Positions 1 to 5,413 of a DNA stretch of 5,551 bases are shown piece by piece. Source of the stretch: Gemmatimonadota bacterium (GTDB lineage Bacteria > Gemmatimonadota > Gemmatimonadetes > Longimicrobiales > Longimicrobiaceae); contig JAFAYN010000543.1 of assembly GCA_019240375.1 (NCBI GenBank), positions 1 to 5,551 on the forward strand, read 5' to 3'. The first letter of the stretch is position 1; each line of letters opens with the position of its first letter. The position numbers and the translations under genes are program-made. The notes under the pieces were generated by a model that was not told where the DNA came from, did no database searches, and was given only the letters and a program-made list of their open reading frames with translations.

Positions 1-134
1 TGGGAGGGACGGGGATCCTGGTGCGCACCCCGGAGTACGCGCACGAAGCGGAGAGCGCTCCTGCCGGGACGCTCGTGGTGGACTCGCTCATGGAGGCGGT
101 GGACCTCGTGCTGAGGGGCGCACGCCCGAATTGA
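1..134 (+). CDS. 3' end of a probable HAD-superfamily phosphatase (partial)
   Basis: The frame is open from the left edge and stops with TGA at 132-134, giving the last 43 residues of a protein whose start lies outside the window. The visible tail has a hydrophobic strand followed by Arg-Thr (GILVRT), a short polar stretch, then TLVVDSLMEAVDLVL. This order matches the C-terminus of HAD-IIIA phosphatases of the GmhB/histidinol-phosphatase type, where a 'VLVRTGYG' strand is followed by a 'VVDDLxEAxDLIL' helix. The catalytic DxD and lysine motifs are upstream and cannot be checked, so substrate and pathway are unknown. The stop codon lies inside the -35 box of the next promoter. The family call is an inference from a short fragment; that the frame is coding is supported by codon usage and by its clean end at a promoter. 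Confidence 0.5.
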   Translation, partial: GGTGILVRTPEYAHEAESAPAGTLVVDSLMEAVDLVLRGARPN

Positions 135-159
135 CCGCCTTCCCGCACATCATTATATT
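131..159 (+). promoter_or_regulatory. Sigma-70-type promoter for the A-type Fe-S carrier gene
   Basis: A -35 box TTGACC (131-136) and a -10 box TATATT (154-159) are separated by exactly 17 bases, with five of six consensus matches in each. The expected transcript start is near 166, which leaves a leader of about 130 nt before the ATG at 299. The -35 box contains the TGA stop codon of the upstream gene, so the two units are packed tightly. A nearly identical promoter precedes nadA. Confidence 0.7.
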
Positions 160-165
160 TCATGG

Positions 166-298
166 GTGAAATGTTCGCGCACGCGGGTCGATGGGCGCGA
201 AACCTGCGGCACCGTAGACGCTTGCGCGGGTATGACGTCGCCGAGGACGGGCGACAGGGACGCTTGACCCGTCTTTCACTTTCAAAGCAGAGGGTCCC
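166..298 (+). other. 5' leader of the Fe-S carrier transcript, possibly structured
   Basis: This is the predicted untranslated leader between the transcript start and the ATG at 299. It can form hairpin 237-242/250-255 (GTCGCC with GGCGAC) or hairpin 246-251/268-273 (GACGGG with CCCGTC). The two share bases 250-251, so they exclude each other. It ends with a modest Shine-Dalgarno (GAGGG, 290-294) four bases before the ATG. I recognise no riboswitch class and no clear repressor palindrome. The structure is seen in the sequence; any regulatory role is speculation. Confidence 0.3.
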
Positions 299-664
<366 letters not shown>

Positions 665-693
665 CCTCCGTGCCGGTTCGGTCGTCCTGAGCA

Positions 694-726
694 CAGGGGC
701 TCGCGGCATCTGCCCGCGGGCCCCTG
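694..726 (+). terminator. Hairpin terminator after the Fe-S carrier gene
   Basis: Arms 694-706 and 714-726 pair over 13 bp with a single G-U wobble (701/719) around a 7-base loop. The tail that follows is GTCGTTTCGG, with only a short T run. The hairpin lies 29 bases after the stop codon, so an intrinsic terminator is the simplest reading. The weak T-tract means termination may be partial, which could supply read-through to the next gene, for which I see no clear promoter. Confidence 0.7.
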
Positions 727-801
727 GTCGTTTCGGTGCGCCGGACCGCCGCCCTCGACCGGGCGGGGCCGTCGCGATCACGTTCGGACAGGAGGTAGCG
801 T

Positions 802-1197
802 ATGCGGATCTGGTCCCTCGTTTGTGTCGCCCTCACCGCGGCCTGTGCCCTCACCACCCAGCCCTCGCCGGCGCTCGACGAGGACTTCAGCGTCCGGCTC
901 GGCGAGTCGGTCTCGGTCGACGGAGGGCAGCTCACGGTCGGGCTCAGGGAGGTGCCGGAGGACTCCCGGTGCCCCACCGACGTGCAGTGCGTCCGGGCGG
1001 GCGAAGCGGTGGTGACGCTGAACCTGGTCCGGCCCGGGAAGCAGCCCTCCACGCTCACCCTCCGCACCACCCCCGGGAAGGACGTGGCCGCGTTCGACGA
1101 GTACCGCGTCGAGCTGCGCGACGTGAACCCCAAGCCCCGCACCGGCGGCTCGCCCGCCGAGACGTACGTGGCGACGCTACGCGTGCACCGCGGCTGA
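802..1197 (+). CDS. Small exported protein of unknown function with a CPTDVQC motif
   Basis: A 131-residue protein. The N-terminus has Arg2, a hydrophobic core at about 3-14 (IWSLVCVALTAA) and Cys15, followed by a Pro/Thr linker; this is a signal peptide, possibly of lipoprotein type, although the lipobox (Leu-Thr-Ala-Ala-Cys) is imperfect. The mature part looks beta-rich: FSVRLGESVSV, QLTVGLREV, EAVVTLNLV, STLTLRTT, YRVELRDV and TYVATLRVH. At its centre is SRCPTDVQCVRAGEA, with Cys57 and Cys63 likely forming a disulfide after export. I recall similar 'SRCPxDVxCxxAGxA' short secreted proteins from several phyla, all uncharacterised, so no function is assigned. ATG 802 is well supported by AGGAGGT ending six bases upstream. 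The gene lies between two terminators, with no recognisable promoter in 727-790. Confidence 0.8.
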   Translation: MRIWSLVCVALTAACALTTQPSPALDEDFSVRLGESVSVDGGQLTVGLREVPEDSRCPTDVQCVRAGEAVVTLNLVRPGKQPSTLTLRTTPGKDVAAFDEYRVELRDVNPKPRTGGSPAETYVATLRVHRG

Positions 1198-1216
1198 ACG
1201 TCCGCGCGGTGAGCCG

Positions 1217-1276
1217 AAGGGGGAGGGAGCCCGCGAAGATCGGCGGACTCCCTCCCCTTTTCTCGTTCGTTTCTTT
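1217..1276 (+). terminator. Strong intrinsic terminator after the exported-protein gene
   Basis: The stem pairs 1220-1229 (GGGGAGGGAG) perfectly with 1248-1257. It extends outward through a G-U and two A-T pairs to 1217/1260, and inward after one mismatch through CCGC/GCGG (1231-1234 with 1243-1246). The T-rich tail TTTTCTCGTTCGTTTCTTT follows at 1258-1276. It begins 20 bases after the stop codon of the exported-protein gene. This is the clearest terminator in the window. Confidence 0.9.
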
Positions 1277-1299
1277 GTAACGTGTTGATGGTGAATTGT

Positions 1300-1328
1300 T
1301 TGTCCGGGAGTGACTTTTTCGTTATATT
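1300..1328 (+). promoter_or_regulatory. Sigma-70-type promoter for nadA
   Basis: A -35 box TTGTCC (1300-1305) and a -10 box TATATT (1323-1328) are 17 bases apart, in an AT-rich pocket (about 1258-1330) that stands out from the GC-rich surroundings. Transcription should start near 1335, giving a leader of about 52 nt. The leader can form a small 5-bp hairpin (GGCGC 1353-1357 with GCGCC 1367-1371). I see no convincing NadR, NrtR or NiaR operator. Confidence 0.7.
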
Positions 1329-1386
1329 CAGCGGCTTCACGCGCCGTGCATCGGCGCCCTCATCCCGCGCCAAGACGAGGTGAGCA

Positions 1387-2463
1387 TTGATCCAGGTCCT
1401 CGACGCTTTCCGCACCCCGCTCGACTACGCCCGGCTCACCCGCGAGGAGCTGCGCGACCGCATCCTCCGCCGCAAGGAAGAGCTGAACGCGGTGATCCTG
1501 GGGCACAACTACCAGCGCGTGGAGATCCAGGAGGTCAGCGACTTCCTCGGCGACTCGCTGGGGCTCTCGCAGGAAGCGGCCCGGACGGACGCGGACGTGA
1601 TCGTCTTCTGCGGCGTGCACTTCATGGCCGAGACGGCGAAGATCCTGTCGCCCGACAAGACGGTGCTGATGCCCGACCTGCGCGCCGGGTGCCCGATGGC
1701 CGACTTCGTCACCGGCGACTCGCTCCGGCGCCTCAAGGCCCGGTACCCGGATGCGGTGGTGGTGGCGTACGTCAACTCCACCGCCGAGGTCAAGGCGGAG
1801 TCCGACATCTGCTGCACCTCCGCCAACGCGGTGCAGGTGGTGGACTCCATCCCGGCCGACCGGACCATCCTGTTCGTCCCGGACCGCAACCTGGCCCGCT
1901 ACACTGCCGAGAAGTCGGGGCGCCCGTACGTGGTGGCGGGGCAGGAGCAGGGTGAGGTAGGGCCGGGCTCCATCGTCGCCTGGGACGGCTACTGCTACGT
2001 GCACGACGACCTGGTGCTCGAAGAGCTGGCCGAGGCGCGGAGAAAGCACCCGCGGGCGCTGGTGGTGATCCACCCCGAGGCACGCGCCGACCTGCTGGCC
2101 GAGGCCGACTTCGTCACCTCCACCTCGAAGATGGTGGACATCGCCGAGGAGCACGACGAGCTGATCATCGGCACCGAGCGCGGGCTGATCGACCGGCTGA
2201 AGCAGCGCTTCCCGGAAAAGACGCTGATCCCGCTCTCCGGCGCGGCGATCTGCGGGAACATGAAGATGAACACCCTCGCCAAGCTGGCCTGGTCGCTCGA
2301 CCACGGGGCGCACGAGGTGGTGCTGGACGAAGACGTGCGCGAGCGCGCCGAGCGCTCGCTGCGGCGGATGCTCGACCTTTCCGGCGGGTGGCGCGCGCCG
2401 ACCGCCGAGGAGGAGGCGCTGGAAGAGGCGGGGCTCCGTCCGGGCGGCTGCGGCTGCGCCTGA
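1387..2463 (+). CDS. nadA: Quinolinate synthase NadA
   Basis: NadA condenses iminoaspartate (from NadB) with dihydroxyacetone phosphate to give quinolinate, the first pyridine-ring step of de novo NAD synthesis, using an oxygen-sensitive [4Fe-4S] cluster in the cytoplasm. The 358-residue protein carries the family motifs in order: ILGHNYQRVEIQEVSDFLGDSL (37-58), CGVHFMAETAKIL (75-87), DLRAGCPMADF (97-107), AYVNSTAEVKAESDICCTSANAV (127-149), VPDRNLARYTAEKSG (164-178), WDGYCYVH (199-206), HPEARADL (229-236), STSKM (245-249), IGTERGLI (261-268) and ICGNMKMNTL (288-297). The expected cluster ligands are Cys102, Cys203 and Cys289. The 203-289 spacing equals that of the Thermotoga maritima enzyme as I recall it, but about 14 extra residues lie between 178 and 203. 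The C-terminus ends in an unusual GGCGCA. The start is TTG 1387 with GAGGTGAG just upstream; no in-frame ATG occurs until residue 80. nadB and nadC are not in view. Confidence 0.96.
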   Translation: MIQVLDAFRTPLDYARLTREELRDRILRRKEELNAVILGHNYQRVEIQEVSDFLGDSLGLSQEAARTDADVIVFCGVHFMAETAKILSPDKTVLMPDLRAGCPMADFVTGDSLRRLKARYPDAVVVAYVNSTAEVKAESDICCTSANAVQVVDSIPADRTILFVPDRNLARYTAEKSGRPYVVAGQEQGEVGPGSIVAWDGYCYVHDDLVLEELAEARRKHPRALVVIHPEARADLLAEADFVTSTSKMVDIAEEHDELIIGTERGLIDRLKQRFPEKTLIPLSGAAICGNMKMNTLAKLAWSLDHGAHEVVLDEDVRERAERSLRRMLDLSGGWRAPTAEEEALEEAGLRPGGCGCA

Positions 2464-2481
2464 GCGGGTCCGGCAGGAGGT

Positions 2482-2520
2482 GACGAGAGGGCGATCCCGC
2501 GGCGGGGTCGCCCTCTCGTC
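2482..2520. terminator. Hairpin terminator between convergent nadA and fetB
   Basis: Arms 2482-2498 and 2504-2520 form a 17-bp stem with one G-U wobble (2495/2507) and the 5-base loop GCGGC. The stem begins 18 bases after the nadA stop and ends 8 bases from the fetB stop on the other strand, so it is placed to end both transcripts. Neither side has a real T-tract: GTTCGGG follows on the plus side and ACCTCC on the minus side. Confidence 0.75.
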
Positions 2521-2528
2521 GTTCGGGA

Positions 2529-3350
2529 CTACGCGGGCCCTCCCGGCCGCAGCTGCTCCGCGGCGGTGAAGAAGCGCTTGCGGTACCCCAGCACCACCAG
2601 CGCGGAGGTCAGCGCCACCGCGCCGGTGAGCATGAACATCACCACGATCTGGTAGCGCACGGCCAGGAGCGGCGAGGCGCCGGCCAGGATCTGCCCGGTC
2701 ATCATCCCCGGGAGGGTGACCAGCCCCACCACCATCAGCGCGTTCACGGCGGGGATCAGCGCGGCGGTGAGCGCCCGCCGGGTCGGCTCGGCGGCGGCGC
2801 GGGCCGGTGTCGCGCCGAGGGCCAGGTACGCCTCGATCTCGCCGCGGCGGCTCTCCATCTCGGAGGTCAGCCGCTCGGCGGCCAGGGCGGCGCCGTTCAT
2901 GGCGTTCCCCACGATCATCCCGAAGAGCGGGATCAGGTAGCGCGGGTCGTACCACTGCCCCGGGCGGAGGACCACCGCGTCCACGTAGGCCAGCGTCAGC
3001 CCGGCGCCGACCAGCATGGCCGTCCCGGTGACAGGGAGGACGACGCGGCGGGGGGCGCCCACCCGCCCGGTGGACGCCTGCGCCGCGGCGGCGAGCATCA
3101 CCGCCAGCGCCAGGAGCACCAGCCACCACCGGTCCGCCGCGAAGACGTACACCAGCACGTACCCCACCACCACCAGCTGCACGGTCGCCCGCACCGCGCC
3201 GATGGCGAAGCCGCGCCCGAGCCCCAGCCGCTGCCACGCCGAGATTCCCATCGCGGCCAGCACCAGGGCGCCGGCCAGCCCCAGGTCGAGCCAGGAAACG
3301 TCCAGCGTGGTCGGGTCGCCCGCGGCGGCGAGGGCGAGCGTCGCGAGCAT
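2529..3350 (-). CDS. fetB: FetB-type (UPF0014/YbbM) ABC transporter permease
   Basis: This is the membrane subunit of a two-gene ABC transporter of the FetAB family. E. coli FetAB promotes iron export and resistance to peroxide; plant relatives (STAR2/ALS3) affect aluminium tolerance. From ATG 3350 the protein has 273 residues, close to the usual ~260, with about seven hydrophobic segments (near 22-38, 48-71, 76-90, 104-124, 138-158, 195-215 and 228-254). Family motifs are IPLFGMIVGNAMNGAALA (139-156), LALGATPARAA (176-186), LPGMMTGQILAG (213-224) and RYQIVVMFML (232-241). The stop is TAG at 2531-2529. An in-frame GTG at 3362 would give four more residues and overlap the fetA stop as GTGA, a common translational-coupling arrangement. 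Neither start has a good Shine-Dalgarno, so the choice is open. Orthology to FetB is likely; the transported ion is inferred. Confidence 0.92.
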   Translation of the reverse strand: MLATLALAAAGDPTTLDVSWLDLGLAGALVLAAMGISAWQRLGLGRGFAIGAVRATVQLVVVGYVLVYVFAADRWWLVLLALAVMLAAAAQASTGRVGAPRRVVLPVTGTAMLVGAGLTLAYVDAVVLRPGQWYDPRYLIPLFGMIVGNAMNGAALAAERLTSEMESRRGEIEAYLALGATPARAAAEPTRRALTAALIPAVNALMVVGLVTLPGMMTGQILAGASPLLAVRYQIVVMFMLTGAVALTSALVVLGYRKRFFTAAEQLRPGGPA

Positions 3351-3358
3351 CGGCGCGC

Positions 3359-4117
3359 TCACGCGGAGGCCAGGTAGGCGCGGGTGCGCTCGTGTGTGGC
3401 CCGCTCGAACAGCGCCCGTGTGGGGCCAGCTTCCACCAGGCGTCCCGCCTCCATCATCACCGTGTGCGTGGTGAAGTCGCGCGCCTCGGCCAGGCGGTGC
3501 GTCACCATCACCACGGTGCGGCCGCTGTCGGCGGCGACGCGGACGATGGTCGACATCAGGCGCTCCGCCACCTCGGGGTCGAGCGCGGCGGTTGGCTCGT
3601 CGAGGAGGAGCACCTCCGGGCGGGTGGCGAGCGCCCGCGCCAGGGCGACGCGCTGCTTCTCGCCGCCGGACAGGTGCTCGGTGTCGCGCGGGGCGTAGGC
3701 GGGGTCGAGTTCCACGCTTTCCAGCAGGCCGGCGACCCAGCGCTCGTCCGCCGCGACGGGGGCTTCCCCGGGGCCGGCGAGCGCCACCGCCGCGCGCAGG
3801 TTGTCGGCCACGGTGCCCGGGAACATCACCGGCGCCTGGAAGACGAAGCCGACGCGGCGGCGCAGCTCCCGGACCGGGTACCCGGCGACGGGGCGGCCGC
3901 GGAAGAGGACCGTTCCGGCGGTGGGGTCGTCCAGGCGGTTGAGGAGGCGGAGGAGCGAGGTCTTCCCCGCGCCGGAGGGTCCCACCAGCGCGGTGACCTC
4001 GCCGCCGGGGAGGGTCACGTCCAGCCCGTCCAGCACGCGCGTTCCCTGCTTTTCCTGCACCACTCCGCGGAGCACGAAACCGCTCCCTCCCTCCGTTCCC
4101 GGATCCGTCGTCGCCAC
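3359..4117 (-). CDS. fetA: FetA-type (YbbL) ABC transporter ATP-binding protein
   Basis: This cytoplasmic ATPase powers the permease encoded directly downstream. All ABC motifs are intact (252-residue numbering): Walker A GPSGAGKT (46-53), Q-loop Gln94 in FVFQAPVMFP, signature LSGGEKQR (149-156), Walker B VLLLDEP (169-175), D-loop ALD (178-180) and switch His207 in VMVTH. The Q-loop region and small size resemble FetA/YbbL and phosphate-importer-like ATPases; the UPF0014 permease partner decides for FetA. I chose GTG 4117 because GGGAG lies seven bases upstream and the conserved domain starts a few residues later. A TTG at 4171 would add 18 residues of low-complexity, non-conserved sequence with no Shine-Dalgarno. 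The stop TGA (3361-3359) overlaps a possible GTG start of fetB, so the two are an operon. I see no convincing promoter in 4118-4199. Confidence 0.92.
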   Translation of the reverse strand: MATTDPGTEGGSGFVLRGVVQEKQGTRVLDGLDVTLPGGEVTALVGPSGAGKTSLLRLLNRLDDPTAGTVLFRGRPVAGYPVRELRRRVGFVFQAPVMFPGTVADNLRAAVALAGPGEAPVAADERWVAGLLESVELDPAYAPRDTEHLSGGEKQRVALARALATRPEVLLLDEPTAALDPEVAERLMSTIVRVAADSGRTVVMVTHRLAEARDFTTHTVMMEAGRLVEAGPTRALFERATHERTRAYLASA

Positions 4118-4199
4118 CCGTGGTCTCCCGTCTGGGCCCTGGCACCGCTGCGAATGCGGGGACGGGTTCAACGATCGTGCCCGGGTGGAATACGACCGA

Positions 4200-4235
4200 A
4201 ACCCCCGACGTCGCGGCGGGACGACGTCGGGGGTT
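4200..4235 (-). terminator. Intrinsic terminator after the LURP-one gene
   Basis: Arms 4200-4213 and 4222-4235 are a perfect 14-bp inverted repeat (core CCCCCGACGTCG) around an 8-base loop. Read on the minus strand it lies 36 bases after the stop of the LURP-one gene and is followed by TTTCGGTCGTATT, a usable T-rich tail. It separates that gene from the fetAB operon. The rest of 4118-4271 shows no gene. Confidence 0.85.
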
Positions 4236-4271
4236 CCCGCGCACGCGGCGCGTCGGAGCCGGCCGGAGAGG

Positions 4272-4859
4272 CTATCCCCGGCTGCGCTCCAGGAGGGTCA
4301 TCATCAGCAGGCCGAGCACGGCCAGCTTCTCGTCGCCGTCGCTCAGGTCGCCCAGCTTCTCCACCGAGAAGCGCCCTTCCAGCAGGGCCGGCTGCTTCTT
4401 GATGCGGAGCACGGGAGTTCCCGTGTCGCTCCGCGAGACGATGTACGCTGGGTTGAACATGTACCCGGAGAAGATCCCCACGATCGGGATCTCCCCCACC
4501 AGCCCGTCGATAACCTTGACCCACGGGTTCTCCTCGCGGATCTGCATCACCGTCCCGCCGTCGCGCGAGATCTCGTAGTGCGCCCTCCACAGCGAGCGCA
4601 TCCCCTTCCGCTGCAGCGTCCCCAGCTCCCTCCCGCCCTCCTCGGCGATGTGGTACTGCGCGGAGATGTCGATCACCCGGTCGGCGGCCATCCGGTACAG
4701 GGGGCGGGTCTGCTCGGCGTCGGCGAAGACGGTGACCGCCTCCTTGAGCTTGAACGCCTTCTGCTTGACGTAGAGCTGGAGCTGTCCGGCCGCGTCGGTG
4801 ACGGAGATCTGCGGCGACAGGGCGATCTTCTTGAAGCTCAGCTGGAGAGGGAAGTTCAT
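4272..4859 (-). CDS. LURP-one-related (Tubby C-terminal-like) family protein
   Basis: A 195-residue protein with the layout of the LURP-one-related (LOR, Tubby-like/scramblase fold) family: a 12-stranded beta barrel around a C-terminal hydrophobic helix. Recognisable segments are VKQKAFKLKEAVTVFAD (31-47), LYRMAADRVIDISAQYHI (54-71), GRELGTLQRKGMRSLWRAHYEI (76-97), EENPWVKVIDGLVGEIPIVG (109-128), GYMFNPAYIV (132-141) and a final helix LAVLGLLMMTLLERSRG (179-195). The final helix fits the buried core helix, and no signal peptide is seen, so the protein is probably cytoplasmic or membrane-peripheral. Bacterial members have no established activity; relatives bind phospholipids or act in membrane and defence responses in eukaryotes. 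ATG 4859 matches where the family starts, though no clear Shine-Dalgarno precedes it. The gene ends at its own terminator (4200-4235). The family call is from memory of characteristic segments; function is unknown. Confidence 0.8.
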   Translation of the reverse strand: MNFPLQLSFKKIALSPQISVTDAAGQLQLYVKQKAFKLKEAVTVFADAEQTRPLYRMAADRVIDISAQYHIAEEGGRELGTLQRKGMRSLWRAHYEISRDGGTVMQIREENPWVKVIDGLVGEIPIVGIFSGYMFNPAYIVSRSDTGTPVLRIKKQPALLEGRFSVEKLGDLSDGDEKLAVLGLLMMTLLERSRG

Positions 4860-4914
4860 CGGGTCGTCGTTGGGAGGATGGAAATGGGTGAGACCGCCGC
4901 GCCCGGGGAGGGCG

Positions 4915-4963
4915 CGGGGCGGAATCTACGCGGCGCCCCGGAAAGCGGCAAACGTGGGGCGCC
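4915..4963 (-). terminator. Possible terminator hairpin after the 85-residue protein gene
   Basis: GGCGCCCC (4932-4939) pairs with GGGGCGCC (4956-4963) over 8 bp, with a possible extra G-T pair inside. An alternative hairpin pairs 4915-4921 with 4934-4940 and shares the middle arm, so only one can form at a time. The hairpin begins 12 bases past the stop of the minus-strand gene, but no T-run follows, so termination here is uncertain. Confidence 0.4.
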
Positions 4964-4975
4964 TGCCCGCCGCGC

Positions 4976-5233
4976 TCACTCGCTGCTGGTCACGGTCACG
5001 CTCTGCACGATCTTCCCCTTGCGGACGATGGCGTAGCCGGTGTGCTTCCCCAGCTTCTTCCAGGTGTTGGAGGGGTTGGCGAAGGGCCACACCTCGTCCT
5101 CCTCGCCTGCCTGCGCCTTGAGCTTCTGCCACGCCATGCGGATGCGCAGCGCCGCCATGGGGGCGAGCTTGCGGTGCTCGGCGGTGGGGGCGTTCTCGGT
5201 TCTCTGGGTCAGCCACTCGGACAGGATCTTCAT
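4976..5233 (-). CDS. Hypothetical 85-residue basic protein
   Basis: I do not recognise this family. The protein has no cysteine, no signal peptide and no membrane segment, so it is likely cytoplasmic. The first half looks helical and charged, with Trp7 and Trp35 (LRIRMAWQKLKAQ, 29-41). An acidic patch GEEDE (43-47) follows, then VWPFANPSNTWKKLGKHTG (48-66) and a strand pair YAIVRKGKIVQSVTVTSS (67-84). The compact, Trp/Pro-rich middle part suggests a folded domain. The start ATG 5233 has GGTGA seven bases upstream on the minus strand. Codon use resembles that of its neighbours and the overlapping frames look like shadows, so I consider it real. It is transcribed toward the LURP-one gene with a 116-base gap that holds a possible hairpin; co-transcription is possible but not shown. 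Confidence 0.65.
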   Translation of the reverse strand: MKILSEWLTQRTENAPTAEHRKLAPMAALRIRMAWQKLKAQAGEEDEVWPFANPSNTWKKLGKHTGYAIVRKGKIVQSVTVTSSE

Positions 5234-5287
5234 GGTGCGTTCACCGGGGGTGGCGGGTCGTGGCGGGAGGGGCGCGCTTTCCGGAGC

Positions 5288-5316
5288 ACGCTACGGGATC
5301 GCGCCGGGCGCCGCAA
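5288..5316 (-). promoter_or_regulatory. Weak candidate promoter for the 85-residue protein gene
   Basis: Read on the minus strand, TTGCGG (5316-5311) and TAGCGT (5293-5288) are 17 bases apart. The -10 box is poor (three of six matches) and no AT-rich pocket supports it. It is placed about 55 bases upstream of the ATG at 5233 within the divergent intergenic region. This is a suggestion only. Confidence 0.25.
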
Positions 5317-5336
5317 GCTCGGGAGTGGCCGGTTTG

Positions 5337-5365
5337 TTGCCATCCGCTTCCCTCCGGCCCATTCT
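5337..5365 (+). promoter_or_regulatory. Candidate promoter for the peroxiredoxin gene
   Basis: A -35 box TTGCCA (5337-5342, five of six matches) is followed after 17 bases by CATTCT (5360-5365), a weaker -10 with three of six matches. The surrounding bases are less GC-rich than the rest of the gap. Transcription would start near 5372, about 42 bases before the ATG. No OxyR- or PerR-like palindrome was recognised in 5234-5413. Confidence 0.4.
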
Positions 5366-5413
5366 TCACCGCGGCACCCGCAGCTCCCGATCCCAACCAG
5401 CGGAGGACCTCAC

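Noticed and set aside
264..292. Second promoter close to the Fe-S carrier gene (TTGACC at 264-269)
   Set aside because: No acceptable -10 box lies 15-19 bases downstream.
1360..3237. A 625-codon open frame on the minus strand
   Set aside because: It runs antisense to all of nadA and then overlaps fetB in another frame. Its composition is typical of shadow frames in GC-rich DNA, with no recognisable domain.
4118..4171. Upstream TTG start for fetA at 4171
   Set aside because: No Shine-Dalgarno lies before it and the extra 18 residues show no conservation pattern. The GTG at 4117 has GGGAG at seven-base spacing.
2529..4244. One continuous minus-strand frame of 571 codons that could be read as a fusion protein
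   Set aside because: Only its last 273 codons (from 3350) are real fetB. The upstream part is Arg/Pro/Gly-rich and reads the fetA gene in the wrong frame, while fetA itself has every ABC motif intact in another frame.
3801..5036. A 411-codon open frame on the plus strand
   Set aside because: It is antisense to fetA, the LURP-one gene and the start of the 85-residue gene. Its Arg/His/Leu-rich low-complexity translation is a mirror of those genes.
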